Below, one piece after another: positions 17,863 through 27,399 of a DNA stretch of 64,000 nt. Source of the DNA: Pontixanthobacter gangjinensis (GTDB lineage Bacteria > Pseudomonadota > Alphaproteobacteria > Sphingomonadales > Sphingomonadaceae); NCBI RefSeq assembly GCF_009827545.1, contig NZ_WTYS01000001.1:496001-560000 (forward strand). Direction: 5' to 3'. A model generated the notes under the pieces. The model saw only the letters and a program-made list of their open reading frames with translations. It ran no database searches and had not been told where the DNA came from. The number at the start of each line of letters is the position of its first letter. The stretch's first letter is position 1. The position numbers and the translations under genes are program-made.

Positions 17863-18891
17863 CTATTCGCTCCCGACCGCTGCGGCAATAGTTGAAAAAC
17901 CATCACGCTTCATAAGCCGTTCCAGCCCCCGCGTGATTGATCGGGCCAAACCTGGGCCTTGATAGACCATTGCGCTGTAAAGCTGGACCAGACTGGCCCC
18001 TGCACGAATGCGTTCCCATGCGTCTTCTGCGCTGGAAATTCCGCCTACTCCGATCAACGGGATCGAGCCGCCGCTCGCCTTCCGAAAATCACGGATACGT
18101 TGCAGCGCGAGCGGTTTAAGCGGAGCGCCTGACAAGCCTCCAGCTTCAGCGACATGTCGTGATTGCAGCGATGGGCGACTGATTGTGGTGTTCGATACAA
18201 TCAGAGCGTCCAGTTGCTTATCGGAGGCAATCCTTGTGATTGCATCGACATCTTTCGGCGTCAGATCGGGGGCGACCTTCAAGAATACTGGCGGGCCTTG
18301 CTGTCCGCGAGCCTCCAGCACTGCATCGAGTAATTCGATCAACGCACCTTCATCTTGCAGCGCACGAAGCCCAGGTGTGTTTGGACTGGAGATATTGACC
18401 GCGAGATAGGTCGCAAGTGGTGCCATAATCCCGGTCATCACCGCGTAATCCGCGATACGGTCGGGCGAATCCTTATTGGCACCGATATTGATCCCCACGA
18501 TCCCGCCCTTGTCTTTTCGTGCAATCAACCGCTTCTTCGCAGCCTCTGCGCCGCCATTGTTGAATCCCATGCGGTTTATGACGGCCTTGTCTTCTACCAG
18601 ACGGAAAAGCCGCGGCTTGGGGTTCCCGCTTTGAGGTAGAGGTGTGACCGAGCCGATTTCTGCGAAGCCGAATCCTAGGCCAAGCACGGCATCGGGGACT
18701 TCGGCATCCTTGTCGAAGCCGGCGGCCATGCCAACCGGATTTGGGAAAGTGATTCCCGCTACATCAATCGCTAACTTGCCTGGCTTTGGCGCGGGGCCTG
18801 CGGGAGCAGCACGCAGGGCGGCGATGGTCAGGCGGTGAGCGCGCTCGGGATCAAGCGTAAAAATGGCGGGTTTAAGAAACTGGAATATCAT
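17863..18891 (-). CDS. pyrD: Dihydroorotate dehydrogenase, class 2 (quinone)
   Basis: The fourth step of pyrimidine synthesis, oxidising dihydroorotate with FMN and passing electrons to quinone at the inner membrane. At 342 residues it has the class 2 N-terminal helix (FQFLKPAIFTLDPERAHRLTI) and the core blocks NPVGMAAGFDKDAE, RMGFNNGGAEA, NISSPNTPGLRALQ and GVGGISSAEDAWERIRAGAS. It is directly followed by ggt, 10 bp away, so they may share a transcript. Confidence 0.95.
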   Translation of the reverse strand: MIFQFLKPAIFTLDPERAHRLTIAALRAAPAGPAPKPGKLAIDVAGITFPNPVGMAAGFDKDAEVPDAVLGLGFGFAEIGSVTPLPQSGNPKPRLFRLVEDKAVINRMGFNNGGAEAAKKRLIARKDKGGIVGINIGANKDSPDRIADYAVMTGIMAPLATYLAVNISSPNTPGLRALQDEGALIELLDAVLEARGQQGPPVFLKVAPDLTPKDVDAITRIASDKQLDALIVSNTTISRPSLQSRHVAEAGGLSGAPLKPLALQRIRDFRKASGGSIPLIGVGGISSAEDAWERIRAGASLVQLYSAMVYQGPGLARSITRGLERLMKRDGFSTIAAAVGSE

Positions 18892-19103
18892 CGCGTCTTG
18901 CTATGCCGATGGCTGGCATCTCTGTCGATATCGGTAGTGATAATTGCGCAATTTGGCCGGTCATGTTTGAAAATAACGCGAAAATGTATGGCAGAGCGCC
19001 GAATCTGTCGCGTCTATACAATCGGTTTTTCGATTCGCCGCATATATCACTCCTTGCGACCCGAAGGGCTCTAGCATCACTGCACAGAGTTCCTCGACTT
19101 TAT

Positions 19104-19140
19104 GGGGGGCGGTTCCGGCAACGGCGCCGCCCCCCTTTTT
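19104..19140 (+). terminator. Rightward intrinsic terminator in the DUF885 leader region
   Basis: A perfect 9-bp GC stem (GGGGGGCGG at 19104-19112 with CCGCCCCCC at 19127-19135) is followed directly by five Ts. No plus-strand gene ends upstream, which makes its purpose unclear. Confidence 0.75.
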
Positions 19141-19176
19141 GTCGCCGATCCTGCCCCCTTTTTGTCGCCGATCCTG
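19131..19176 (+). repeat. 23-bp perfect tandem duplication of the terminator 3-prime arm and T tract
   Basis: The unit CCCCCTTTTTGTCGCCGATC plus CTG occurs at 19131-19153 and again at 19154-19176. The copy carries five of the stem cytosines and the T run, so the G-rich 5-prime arm could pair with either copy. Confidence 0.9.
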
Positions 19177-19261
19177 ATTATATTGAACCTCTCTGGAACA
19201 AACTGGCCAAAACAGACATTTCTCGCTTAGAGACAACTCATGTTTCTTTGAGGAGTTTTTG

Positions 19262-21079
19262 ATGTCCAAGCGCGCCCCTTTTCTATCCGGTTCCGCATTT
19301 GCCGCTCTAGCGCTCTCGGCCTGTTCTCCGGTCTATCCCGATGCACAAAGCGCTAGCACAGAGCCGGTTGCTGCGGTTGACGAGCTAGAGGTCGCTGCAA
19401 TCGGCACACTATTCGCGGATTATGACGCCGCGCAATTGGCCGAATCGCCCTTGGGGAAAGCCTATCGCGGTATTCGCGACGAGGATTACGGCAAATGGGG
19501 CGATTATTCCGATGCAGCTGATGTGAAGCAGCACGAGCTTGTGCAAAATACAGCGCAGCGGATGCGAGACACATACGACATTGCCGAATTATCCGATGAA
19601 GACGCGCTGTCTTACCGTCTGTTCAATGCTCAGGCAGAGCGGTCCGCCTCGTTGTTTCCATTCCGCCAATATGGCTACATCTTTGACCAGATGAACGGTT
19701 CGCAAAGCCGCCTTCCGGCCTTTTTGATCAACATTCACCGAGTTTCTAGCGTTGCTGATGCCTCGGCATATGTCAGCCGCATTGAAGGAATGGGCGAAGT
19801 ACTCGATACGCTCGCTGCTGACTCAAAGGCGAGAGCCGATGCCGGAGTAATGCCGCCTGATTGGGTCTATCCTTATGTTATCAAGGATATCGAGAACCTT
19901 CTCTCGGCTGATAGTCCAAATCCGATTTTAGTCGATTTTGGAGAGAAGCTTGATCGACTCGAAATGACAATCGACCAAGGAGGCGACTTGCGCGGTGCAG
20001 CACAATTGGCTTGGGTGAATTCAGCCCGCCCGGCTTTCGAACGCCTGCTTGCCGAGATGAAGCGCCAGCAAGCCATTGCACCGACGGATGACGGTGTATG
20101 GCGCTTTCCTAAAGGTGAAGCGTATTACAAGGCACTGCTCGCCAATTACACCACCACCGACCTGACGGCTGACGAGATTCATAATATTGGCCTGCGCGAA
20201 GTTGACCGCATTCACGGCGAAATGCGCGCAATCATGAAGACCGTCGGTTTCGAAGGGACCTTACAGGAGTTCTTCGAACATACGCGGACCGGTGACCAAT
20301 TCTTCTACACCACTCGCGAGGAATATCTCGCTGACGCGCAAACGAAGCTGGATGCGATGGAGGTGAAGCTTCCCGAATTCTTCGCCACGCTTCCCAAAGA
20401 CCCGATGATTATCAAGCCGGTTGAGGCGTTCCGCGAACAAAGCGCGGGCAAGGCCTTTTATCAAAGCCCCGCGCCCGATGGTTCGCGCCCCGGCACCTAT
20501 TATGTGAACCTGTATAATCTGCGTGATATGTCGAAGAACGAACTCGAAGCGCTTGCCTATCATGAGGGGCTTCCCGGGCACCATTTGCAGCGTTCGATCC
20601 AGACAGCACTGGGTGACGTGCCAGCTTTCCGAAGGTTTGGCGGAGTTACAGCCTATTCGGAAGGATGGGGCCTTTATACTGAGGAATTGGGCAAGGATAT
20701 GGGATTCTATCAGGATCCCTATTCCGATTTTGGCCGTCTTGGAATGGAATTGTGGCGCGCCTGTCGATTGGTGGTCGACACCGGCATTCATGACAAGCGC
20801 TGGAGCCGCGAACGGGCGATCCAATATTTGACTGACAACACCCCCAATCCCGAGGGAGATATTCGCAAAGCTATCGAACGCTACGTCGTCTATCCCGGCC
20901 AAGCGACCGCCTATATGATTGGCAAACTCAAAATCATGGAATTGCGCGGACGCGCCCAGACCGAATTGGGAGACAAATTCGACATTCGCGGATTTCACGA
21001 TGTTATCCTGAAGAATGGCCCGGTGCCGCTATCGATTATGGAAGAGAATGTCGAAGCGTGGATAAGTTCGCAAAGTTAA
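19262..21079 (+). CDS. DUF885 family lipoprotein, probable zinc-dependent hydrolase
   Basis: A 605-residue protein with a lipobox signal (FAALALSAC), so anchored in the envelope. The DUF885 domain carries a metallopeptidase-like motif, LAYHEGLPGHHLQ, followed by the downstream Glu block YSEGWGLYTEELG. This is the usual arrangement in this family, which is thought to hydrolyse peptides or esters. No substrate can be named. The ATG at 19262 follows GAGGAG by six bases, a strong ribosome-binding site. Confidence 0.82.
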   Translation: MSKRAPFLSGSAFAALALSACSPVYPDAQSASTEPVAAVDELEVAAIGTLFADYDAAQLAESPLGKAYRGIRDEDYGKWGDYSDAADVKQHELVQNTAQRMRDTYDIAELSDEDALSYRLFNAQAERSASLFPFRQYGYIFDQMNGSQSRLPAFLINIHRVSSVADASAYVSRIEGMGEVLDTLAADSKARADAGVMPPDWVYPYVIKDIENLLSADSPNPILVDFGEKLDRLEMTIDQGGDLRGAAQLAWVNSARPAFERLLAEMKRQQAIAPTDDGVWRFPKGEAYYKALLANYTTTDLTADEIHNIGLREVDRIHGEMRAIMKTVGFEGTLQEFFEHTRTGDQFFYTTREEYLADAQTKLDAMEVKLPEFFATLPKDPMIIKPVEAFREQSAGKAFYQSPAPDGSRPGTYYVNLYNLRDMSKNELEALAYHEGLPGHHLQRSIQTALGDVPAFRRFGGVTAYSEGWGLYTEELGKDMGFYQDPYSDFGRLGMELWRACRLVVDTGIHDKRWSRERAIQYLTDNTPNPEGDIRKAIERYVVYPGQATAYMIGKLKIMELRGRAQTELGDKFDIRGFHDVILKNGPVPLSIMEENVEAWISSQS

Positions 21080-21201
21080 GCTGCAATGTCGCTGGAATAC
21101 AATCTATTGGAGGTGAAGCTGTATATACGCCTGAAGCAGAGTTGTCGGTATCGGGTTATGATTAGCCCTCCCTCCCGGCACTCGGGGCGGCTTCGCGCTG
21201 A

Positions 21202-22074
21202 ATGGGTCGCAATCATTTAGTCATGCCGCCCCGCTTCCATCTTGAATATTTTGATCCTCCGGCGGCGCTGCAGCGATATGTGCTGACGCTGTTTTCTTTC
21301 GTGTGGGACGAACCGGTGATTAGCGATCGCCATCCTGGCGCGTTGGCCCAGTTTTCCTTATTCCCTTATGGCAGCGGCTGGGTTGAATTTGCCGGCAAAC
21401 GGGACTCGCTGACTGGCGAAGCGCATATGCTTGCCGGCTTCTCAAGCGCCGCACCCTTCGCGATGAAGGGTCCGTGGCACGCCATTGGCGCGTCCTTGTC
21501 ATCGCTTGGCTGGGCGGCGCTCACGCAGAAGCCTGCCAACCGGTTTGTGGACCGCTTTATTCCGCCGCAGGAATTGATAGGAGGCGAAGTGCTAAGCTTT
21601 GCCGCCGACACGAATGAACATTATCGCAGCGGAAAGCTATCCGGCAAACAAGCTGCATTCGCGGTGGCGGATTGGCTCGCGCCGCGTTTTGGTGAGGTTC
21701 CCGAGCTTCATGAGCGACTGATCGGGCAAGTGACTGACTGGCTTGGCGGCTCATTCAACCCTGATTTGGAAGATTTGTTTTCGGCATTGCCCTATTCACG
21801 CCGTCAGGCCGAACGGTTAGTCGAACGATATTTCGGCTTTCCGCCAGCAGCGCTTGCCCGCAAATACCGGGCCATCCGTGCGGCTAGTTTGTTGGCCGAG
21901 CATAATCTGACGAGCGAGGAACAGGCGCGGATAGAAGAAGCATTCTATGATCAGCCCCACATGATTCGCGAAATTCGCCGCTATTGTGGCTATACGCCGT
22001 CGCGGCTTGGAGGGGATGAAGAGCCACTGTTCCAAGCAATGCTACGGATGAAGAATTTCAACAGGATTGGATAA
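21202..22074 (+). CDS. AraC-family transcriptional regulator
   Basis: A 290-residue regulator. The C-terminal part holds two helix-turn-helix segments of the AraC type (LPYSRRQAERLVERYFGFPPAALARKYR as first unit, in part; then FYDQPHMIREIRRYCGYTPSRL, shortened here). The N-terminal 180 residues are the variable sensing domain, which begins HLEYFDPPAALQRYV. The target is unknown. It lies between the DUF885 gene and the suf operon, with 120-bp gaps on each side. Confidence 0.82.
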   Translation: MGRNHLVMPPRFHLEYFDPPAALQRYVLTLFSFVWDEPVISDRHPGALAQFSLFPYGSGWVEFAGKRDSLTGEAHMLAGFSSAAPFAMKGPWHAIGASLSSLGWAALTQKPANRFVDRFIPPQELIGGEVLSFAADTNEHYRSGKLSGKQAAFAVADWLAPRFGEVPELHERLIGQVTDWLGGSFNPDLEDLFSALPYSRRQAERLVERYFGFPPAALARKYRAIRAASLLAEHNLTSEEQARIEEAFYDQPHMIREIRRYCGYTPSRLGGDEEPLFQAMLRMKNFNRIG

Positions 22075-22198
22075 TCTGCCAAAGCGGAACGGCTGCAATT
22101 GCTAACGACTCGCAACAATGCCTTTACCATTGAAACAGCTTGCTTGCATCTCTAGCTGAAATTCGGAACGAATCAGTCCGATTTAGAGTTTATCCTGT

Positions 22199-22624
22199 AT
22201 GCGCCTGTCGAATCTTGCCGATTATGCTGTTGTTACAATGACCGCTGCTGCTGGCCATTGTGGTGGCGGGCGTGTTTCAGCAAGCGAGTTGGCCGCTGAG
22301 ACCAATCTGCCAGCGCCGACCGTGCAAAAAGTGGTCAGCAAGCTGACTGCGGCTGGTTTGCTCCGTTCGGTCCGCGGCGCGAAGGGCGGGCTGCAGCTTG
22401 CCCGCCCTGCTGCAGCGATCACCTTGGCCGACATAGTCGAAGCCATCGAAGGGCCGATTGCGCTGACCGCTTGCGTCGATACTGGCACACATGATTGCGG
22501 ATTAGAGTTAAATTGCGCAGTCAAACCACATTGGGCGGTCGTCAACCAAGCCGTTCGTGGCGCGCTGGCGGATATTCCGCTGACGCAGCTTACTCAGAAC
22601 ACACACCAGCGGGAACTGGCATGA
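22199..22624 (+). CDS. Rrf2-family regulator of the SUF operon
   Basis: A 141-residue Rrf2/IscR-type regulator of the group found at the head of SUF operons. It has the N-terminal winged helix ([28 protein letters not shown]) and three cysteines, [19 protein letters not shown], placed as Fe-S ligands in IscR-like proteins. It probably senses cluster supply and controls its own operon. Its stop overlaps the sufB start (ATGA at 22621), and all following genes to sufA are on the same strand with minimal gaps. Confidence 0.88.
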   Translation: MRLSNLADYAVVTMTAAAGHCGGGRVSASELAAETNLPAPTVQKVVSKLTAAGLLRSVRGAKGGLQLARPAAAITLADIVEAIEGPIALTACVDTGTHDCGLELNCAVKPHWAVVNQAVRGALADIPLTQLTQNTHQRELA

Positions 22625-24117
22625 ACGAACAAACAACCCTTCCTGAAGCCGAGATTCAGGACAAGGCTGCGCGCGATGCAGCCAAGAAGCTTGAGACATA
22701 CGAGCATGGCTTCCACTCGGATATCGAACAGACATTCGCGCCCAAGGGCCTGAATGAAGACACTGTCCGGTTTATCAGCGAGAAGAAGGGCGAGCCCCAA
22801 TGGATGCTTGATTGGCGGCTGAAGGCGTTTCGTCTGTGGCTGACGATGGAAGAGCCCGATTGGGCCAAAGTGGGCTATCCCAAGATCGACTATCAAGACG
22901 CGTATTATTACGCCGAGCCGACCAAGAAGCCGACGTTGGAATCGCTCGATGAACTCGATCCTGAAATCAAGCGCGTTTACGACAAGCTGGGGATTCCGAT
23001 TGCCGAACAGGAAGTGCTCGCCGGCGTAGAAGGTGCGCGAAAGATCGCGGTTGACGCGGTGTTTGACAGCGTTTCAGTTGCGACGACATTCCGCGCAGAA
23101 TTGGAGCGGGCGGGAGTTATTTTCCGCAGCATCTCCGAGGCGATCAAGGAATATCCTGAACTGGTCAAAAAATGGCTCGGCAAAGTGGTGCCGCAGCGCG
23201 ATAATTATTTCGCCACGCTCAATTGCGCGGTCTTTTCGGATGGGACGTTCGTTTACATACCGGAGGGCGTTCGCTGCCCGATGGAGCTTAGCACCTATTT
23301 CCGTATCAATGCCGAAAATACCGGCCAATTCGAACGCACTTTGATCGTTGCGGAAAAGGGCGGCTATGTGTCCTACCTAGAAGGTTGCACCGCCCCGATG
23401 CGCGATGAAAACCAGCTGCATGCCGCGGTAGTGGAACTGGTCGCGATGGATGATGCGGAGATTAAATATTCGACCGTCCAGAACTGGTATCCCGGCGACG
23501 CTGAGGGGAAGGGCGGAATCTACAATTTCGTGACCAAACGTGCGCTATGCCAAGGCGCGCGGTCGAAAGTCAGCTGGACGCAAGTTGAAACCGGCAGCGC
23601 GGTGACGTGGAAATACCCGTCCTGCGTACTCAACGGAGAAGACAGCGTGGGCGAGTTCTACTCGGTCGCGGTGACCAACAATTACCAGCAAGCTGACACC
23701 GGCACCAAAATGATCCACAATGGCAAGGGTTCGCGCAGCACGATCATTTCCAAAGGTATCAGCGCGGGCAAATCGGACAATACCTACCGTGGCTTGGTCC
23801 GCGTTGGCGCGAATGCCGATAATGTCCGCAATTTCACGCAGTGCGACAGTCTGTTGCTCGGCGATAAATGCGGCGCACACACCGTGCCCTATATCGAAGT
23901 GAAGAACCCGACCGCACAGATCGAACACGAAGCGACCACCAGTAAGATCAGCGACGACCAGCTTTTCTACGCGATGCAACGCGGCTTGGGCGAGGAAGAG
24001 GCGGTCGCACTGATAGTCAACGGCTTCGCGAAAGAAGTGATGAAACAACTACCGATGGAATTTGCCGTGGAAGCTCAGAAACTGCTGGCGATTTCGCTTG
24101 AAGGGAGTGTCGGGTAA
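22621..24117 (+). CDS. sufB: Fe-S cluster assembly scaffold SufB
   Basis: Core scaffold of the SufBCD complex that builds Fe-S clusters. The 498-residue protein has the family blocks [43 protein letters not shown] (in part), [34 protein letters not shown] and [16 protein letters not shown]. The ATG at 22621 overlaps the regulator stop; the frame extends further upstream but only as an out-of-frame shadow of the regulator. Confidence 0.96.
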   Translation: MNEQTTLPEAEIQDKAARDAAKKLETYEHGFHSDIEQTFAPKGLNEDTVRFISEKKGEPQWMLDWRLKAFRLWLTMEEPDWAKVGYPKIDYQDAYYYAEPTKKPTLESLDELDPEIKRVYDKLGIPIAEQEVLAGVEGARKIAVDAVFDSVSVATTFRAELERAGVIFRSISEAIKEYPELVKKWLGKVVPQRDNYFATLNCAVFSDGTFVYIPEGVRCPMELSTYFRINAENTGQFERTLIVAEKGGYVSYLEGCTAPMRDENQLHAAVVELVAMDDAEIKYSTVQNWYPGDAEGKGGIYNFVTKRALCQGARSKVSWTQVETGSAVTWKYPSCVLNGEDSVGEFYSVAVTNNYQQADTGTKMIHNGKGSRSTIISKGISAGKSDNTYRGLVRVGANADNVRNFTQCDSLLLGDKCGAHTVPYIEVKNPTAQIEHEATTSKISDDQLFYAMQRGLGEEEAVALIVNGFAKEVMKQLPMEFAVEAQKLLAISLEGSVG

Positions 24118-24617
24118 TGACTGAACGCAAAACACTCTCCCTGGGCTCCGGCGAAACCGCCAATGCCGATAAAACCGCTGGCTGGAATATTTCCGAATCA
24201 CGCAAGGACAAGCTGTATGATCGTGCGCGGTATAACCGGCGGCATCCTTCGGAGGCGCATAAGCGGCTTTGGGGTCTGCTCGACAAGAAAGGCGTCGGCA
24301 ATTTTGCGTTTAACCGTGAAGTTGTGATGGGCTCCTCCGTGGTCGATTTTGCCTGCAAGACGCGTTGGCTGGTGGTCGAAATCTCGGGCGAGACCGAGGC
24401 TGACCGCACCATTGAGGAACTGTCCGACCGCAAGCTGAAAGAAGTCGGCGTGCGCATCATACGGTTCACTGCCGAAGAAGTGATGGGCGACTTGGAGCCT
24501 ATCGAGCAAGCAATTCTGGAAGAGCTGGAAAGGCCGTTCGACAAACCGGGCAAGTCAAAACCTTCTCGGCCGGCTTATGAAAAGCGTGAATTCAACCGGA
24601 GCGGCACCGTCAGGTGA
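24117..24617 (+). CDS. DUF559 (Vsr-fold endonuclease-like) protein inside the suf operon
   Basis: A 166-residue protein with a DUF559 domain at residues 36-135 (RRHPSEAHKRLWGLLDKKGV, VVMGSSVVDFACKTRWLVVE, VGVRIIRFTAEEVM). DUF559 belongs to the PD-(D/E)XK/Vsr nuclease fold. Here Asp77 and Glu88 are kept, but the usual E-[LI]-D-G-x-x-H segment reads EISGETE. One acidic residue and the His are therefore missing, and catalysis is doubtful. The start overlaps the sufB stop (TAATG), so it is translated with sufB. Its role in cluster assembly, if any, is unknown. Confidence 0.78.
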   Translation: MTERKTLSLGSGETANADKTAGWNISESRKDKLYDRARYNRRHPSEAHKRLWGLLDKKGVGNFAFNREVVMGSSVVDFACKTRWLVVEISGETEADRTIEELSDRKLKEVGVRIIRFTAEEVMGDLEPIEQAILEELERPFDKPGKSKPSRPAYEKREFNRSGTVR

Positions 24618-24665
24618 GCCCCCTCATTCTCCGGCGCATTAAACAAATACGAGACACACAGACCA

Positions 24666-25418
24666 ATGCTTAAAATTGAAAACCTCCACGCCAATGTAGG
24701 CGACACTGAAATTCTCAAGGGACTGACGCTCGAGGTTGGTGCGGGAGAGGTGCACGCAATCATGGGGCCCAATGGGGCAGGAAAATCGACCCTGTCCTAT
24801 GTCCTTGGCGGGCGTCCGGGCTATGAAGTCACCGCTGGTACAGCCACGCTGAACGGGGTCGATCTGCTCGATCTGGACCCGCATGAGCGCGCCACTGCCG
24901 GTCTGTTCCTGGGTTTCCAATATCCGGTTGAAATTCCCGGTGTGTCCAACGTTCAGTTCCTGCGCGAGGCCTTAAATGCCCAACGCGGCGCTCGCGGCGA
25001 GGAACCGCTTTCGGGCGGTGAGTTCCTGAAGCTTGCAAGAGAAAAAGCTGCGCTGCTCAAACTCGATATGGAAATGCTCAAGCGGCAGGTGAATGTAGGC
25101 TTCTCCGGCGGCGAAAAGAAGCGCGCCGAGATGGTCCAGATGGGTATTCTCGATCCCAAATTTGCGGTACTAGATGAAACTGATAGCGGCCTCGACATTG
25201 ATGCTTTGCGTACGGTCGGTGACGGGATCAATTCGATCATGCGTGCGCCCGACAAAGGCGTGCTGCTGATTACCCATTATCAGCGCCTGCTTGATTATGT
25301 GAAGCCTGACTTCGTCCATGTTCTGGCCAATGGCCGGATAATCACATCCGGCGGCCCCGAACTGGCGCTGCAACTGGAAGAAGAAGGTTATGACGGCGTA
25401 ATGGAAGCGGCGGCCTGA
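24666..25418 (+). CDS. sufC: SufC ATPase
   Basis: The ABC-type ATPase of the SufBCD scaffold, cytosolic and not a transporter. The 250-residue chain has Walker A (GPNGAGKSTLSYVLGG), the signature (FSGGEKKRAEMVQM), Walker B (FAVLDETDSGLDIDAL) and the H loop (LLITHYQRLL). ATP turnover drives the conformational change that exposes the assembly site. It follows the DUF559 gene after 48 bp and overlaps sufD by one base. Confidence 0.96.
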   Translation: MLKIENLHANVGDTEILKGLTLEVGAGEVHAIMGPNGAGKSTLSYVLGGRPGYEVTAGTATLNGVDLLDLDPHERATAGLFLGFQYPVEIPGVSNVQFLREALNAQRGARGEEPLSGGEFLKLAREKAALLKLDMEMLKRQVNVGFSGGEKKRAEMVQMGILDPKFAVLDETDSGLDIDALRTVGDGINSIMRAPDKGVLLITHYQRLLDYVKPDFVHVLANGRIITSGGPELALQLEEEGYDGVMEAAA

Positions 25419-26185
25419 TGTCACAAGCCGCTACCTTGCCAACAAAGCGCGACGAAGACTGGCGCTATGCCGATGGCGACTATCTCGCTGCGTCCGATCC
25501 TGTGTCCCTAACACATTGGCGTACCTTGAAAGTTCCCGCTGGCGAAACGCGCAGCGAATTCCAAACACATCTGTCGGGCGATGCTTGCAAAGGCTCGGTT
25601 GATAGGCTGCGTGTCCATGTCGGCGCTGGCGGCCGTTTCGAAGCATTTCACACTATTGCAGGCGGAAAATATCAGCGCGTCGAAGTTGAAGTGACGTTGG
25701 AAGAAGGCGCCCATTTTGAATTTGGCGGCGTGACTTTGGGCGGAGGCGATAAAGTGCAGGAATTTGTGACCTGTACTAAGCACTCGCACCCGAATGCTAC
25801 ATCCAACCAAGTGGTGCGCGCCGTGCAATGGGGCAAGGCGACAGGCAATTTCCTGGGCCGTATCGAAGTTGCGCGTGATGCGCAGAAAACCAATGCAGCG
25901 CAAAATTTCCGCGCAATCCTGCTGGAAAAGGGTGCAAGCGCCAACACCAAGCCGGAACTCGAAATTTTCGCCGACGACGTATTGTGTGCGCATGGGGCGG
26001 CCATCGGACAGCTGGACGAGCAAGCAAGCTATTATATGGCCGCGCGCGGTATCCCGCCAATGGTCGCGAAGAAGCTGCTGATACAAGCCTTTATCGGCGA
26101 TGCGTTCGAAGCGATTACCGATGATGCGGTTCGTGAGCGGATGCTGGAAGGCGCGCTGCATGAACTTGATCAGGGGGTTGTGTGA
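25418..26185 (+). CDS. sufD: SufD scaffold subunit, short form
   Basis: The partner of SufB in the SufBC2D complex. At 255 residues it is much shorter than E. coli SufD (about 420), a length usual in sphingomonads; the N-terminal helical domain is reduced and the beta-helix core is kept. Visible blocks are KRDEDWRYAD at the start, TSNQVVRAVQWGKATGNFLGRI, AQKTNAAQNFRAILL and ADDVLCAHGAAIGQLDEQASYYMAARGI (in part). The start overlaps the sufC stop (TGATG). Confidence 0.9.
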   Translation: MSQAATLPTKRDEDWRYADGDYLAASDPVSLTHWRTLKVPAGETRSEFQTHLSGDACKGSVDRLRVHVGAGGRFEAFHTIAGGKYQRVEVEVTLEEGAHFEFGGVTLGGGDKVQEFVTCTKHSHPNATSNQVVRAVQWGKATGNFLGRIEVARDAQKTNAAQNFRAILLEKGASANTKPELEIFADDVLCAHGAAIGQLDEQASYYMAARGIPPMVAKKLLIQAFIGDAFEAITDDAVRERMLEGALHELDQGVV

Positions 26186-27399
26186 ACGAGGCTACTACCC
26201 TTTCCCGTAAAGCTGACTTCCCTGGGCTGGTCACGTCCGAGGGCAAGCCTTGGCACTATCTCGACACCGCAGCCACCGCGCAAAAGCCGCAGGCGGTAAT
26301 CGATGCGATGTCAAATGCGCTGGGCCGCGATTATGCGACCGTCCACCGCGGCGTTTACTCGCGTTCGGCCAATATGACGCTCGCCTATGAAGCGGCGCGG
26401 CGGCGGGTGGCGGATTTCATCGGAGCCAAGGGCGAAAACGAGATTGTTTTTGTGCGCGGCGCAACCGAGGGCATCAATCTGGTCGCGCAAAGCTGGGGCG
26501 GACTGAACCTTAAGGCTGGCGACCGGATCATGCTCAGCCAATTGGAGCATCATTCCAACATCGTGCCATGGCAGATGATCGCGCAGCAAACCGGCGCTGA
26601 AATTGATGTGTGCCCACTTACGGAAGATCATCTGATTGATCTTGATGCGCTCGAGCAGATGTTGACGCCCAAGCACAAAATCGTCGCGTTGGCGCATGTT
26701 TCCAACGTGCTCGGCTCGATTTTGGGCGTTAAGCGTGCGGCCAAACTGGCACATTCGGTGGGCGCAAAATTTCTGCTTGATGGCTGCCAGGCTGCGCCCC
26801 GGATGCGGCTCAACATGGCCGAGCTGGATTGCGACTTTTACGTTCTGTCCGCGCATAAACTCTACGGTCCAACCGGTATCGGCGTGCTGTGGGCGAGGGA
26901 ACACCTGCTTGAAGAAATGCCGCCGTATCAAGGTGGGGGCGCGATGATCGATACAGTCAGCTTCGCCAAAACGACCTATGCTCCGCCGCCACAGCGGTTT
27001 GAAGCGGGCACGCCGATGATTACCGAGGCAATCGCGCTTCATGCTGCCATCGATTACGTTGATGCGATGGATATGGAGAGCCTGTTTGCGCATGAAAGCG
27101 CCTTGGCGATCACGCTTCGCGATGAGCTGCGCAAGATCAATTCCATACGCTTGTTCGGACCGGAAAAAACCGCCGGAATCGTTTCCTTCGAGATGGAGGG
27201 GGTTCACCCGCATGATCTAGGCACCATATTGGATGAAGAAAATGTGGCTATCCGGGCGGGTCATCACTGCGCTCAGCCGCTGATGATTTATCTCGGAGTG
27301 CCGGCAACAGCGCGGGCGAGCTTCGGACTGTATAGCGATGAAAGCGATATCGACGCGTTGTTGCGCGGTATCGAGCGAACCAAGAGGATCTTCGGATAA
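26182..27399 (+). CDS. sufS: SufS cysteine desulfurase
   Basis: A PLP-dependent class II cysteine desulfurase that supplies sulfur to SufBCD. In 405 residues it has the PLP lysine in DFYVLSAHKLYGPTGIG, the cofactor-contact HHSN in LEHHSNIVPW, and the persulfide Cys in IRAGHHCAQPLM. The start is a GTG at 26182 overlapping the sufD stop. No SufE is visible next to it, so a SufE or SufU partner would be coded elsewhere. Confidence 0.95.
   Translation: MNEATTLSRKADFPGLVTSEGKPWHYLDTAATAQKPQAVIDAMSNALGRDYATVHRGVYSRSANMTLAYEAARRRVADFIGAKGENEIVFVRGATEGINLVAQSWGGLNLKAGDRIMLSQLEHHSNIVPWQMIAQQTGAEIDVCPLTEDHLIDLDALEQMLTPKHKIVALAHVSNVLGSILGVKRAAKLAHSVGAKFLLDGCQAAPRMRLNMAELDCDFYVLSAHKLYGPTGIGVLWAREHLLEEMPPYQGGGAMIDTVSFAKTTYAPPPQRFEAGTPMITEAIALHAAIDYVDAMDMESLFAHESALAITLRDELRKINSIRLFGPEKTAGIVSFEMEGVHPHDLGTILDEENVAIRAGHHCAQPLMIYLGVPATARASFGLYSDESDIDALLRGIERTKRIFG

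Larger units (their letters stand above)
18892..19261. other. 370-bp intergenic region with a terminator and tandem repeat
   Basis: No convincing protein gene lies between pyrD (leftward) and the DUF885 gene (rightward). The region should hold both promoters. It contains a strong rightward intrinsic terminator at 19104-19140, 120 bp before the DUF885 start, and a 23-bp tandem duplication that overlaps it. A rightward transcript ending there would be either a small RNA or a prematurely terminated leader. Confidence 0.6.
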
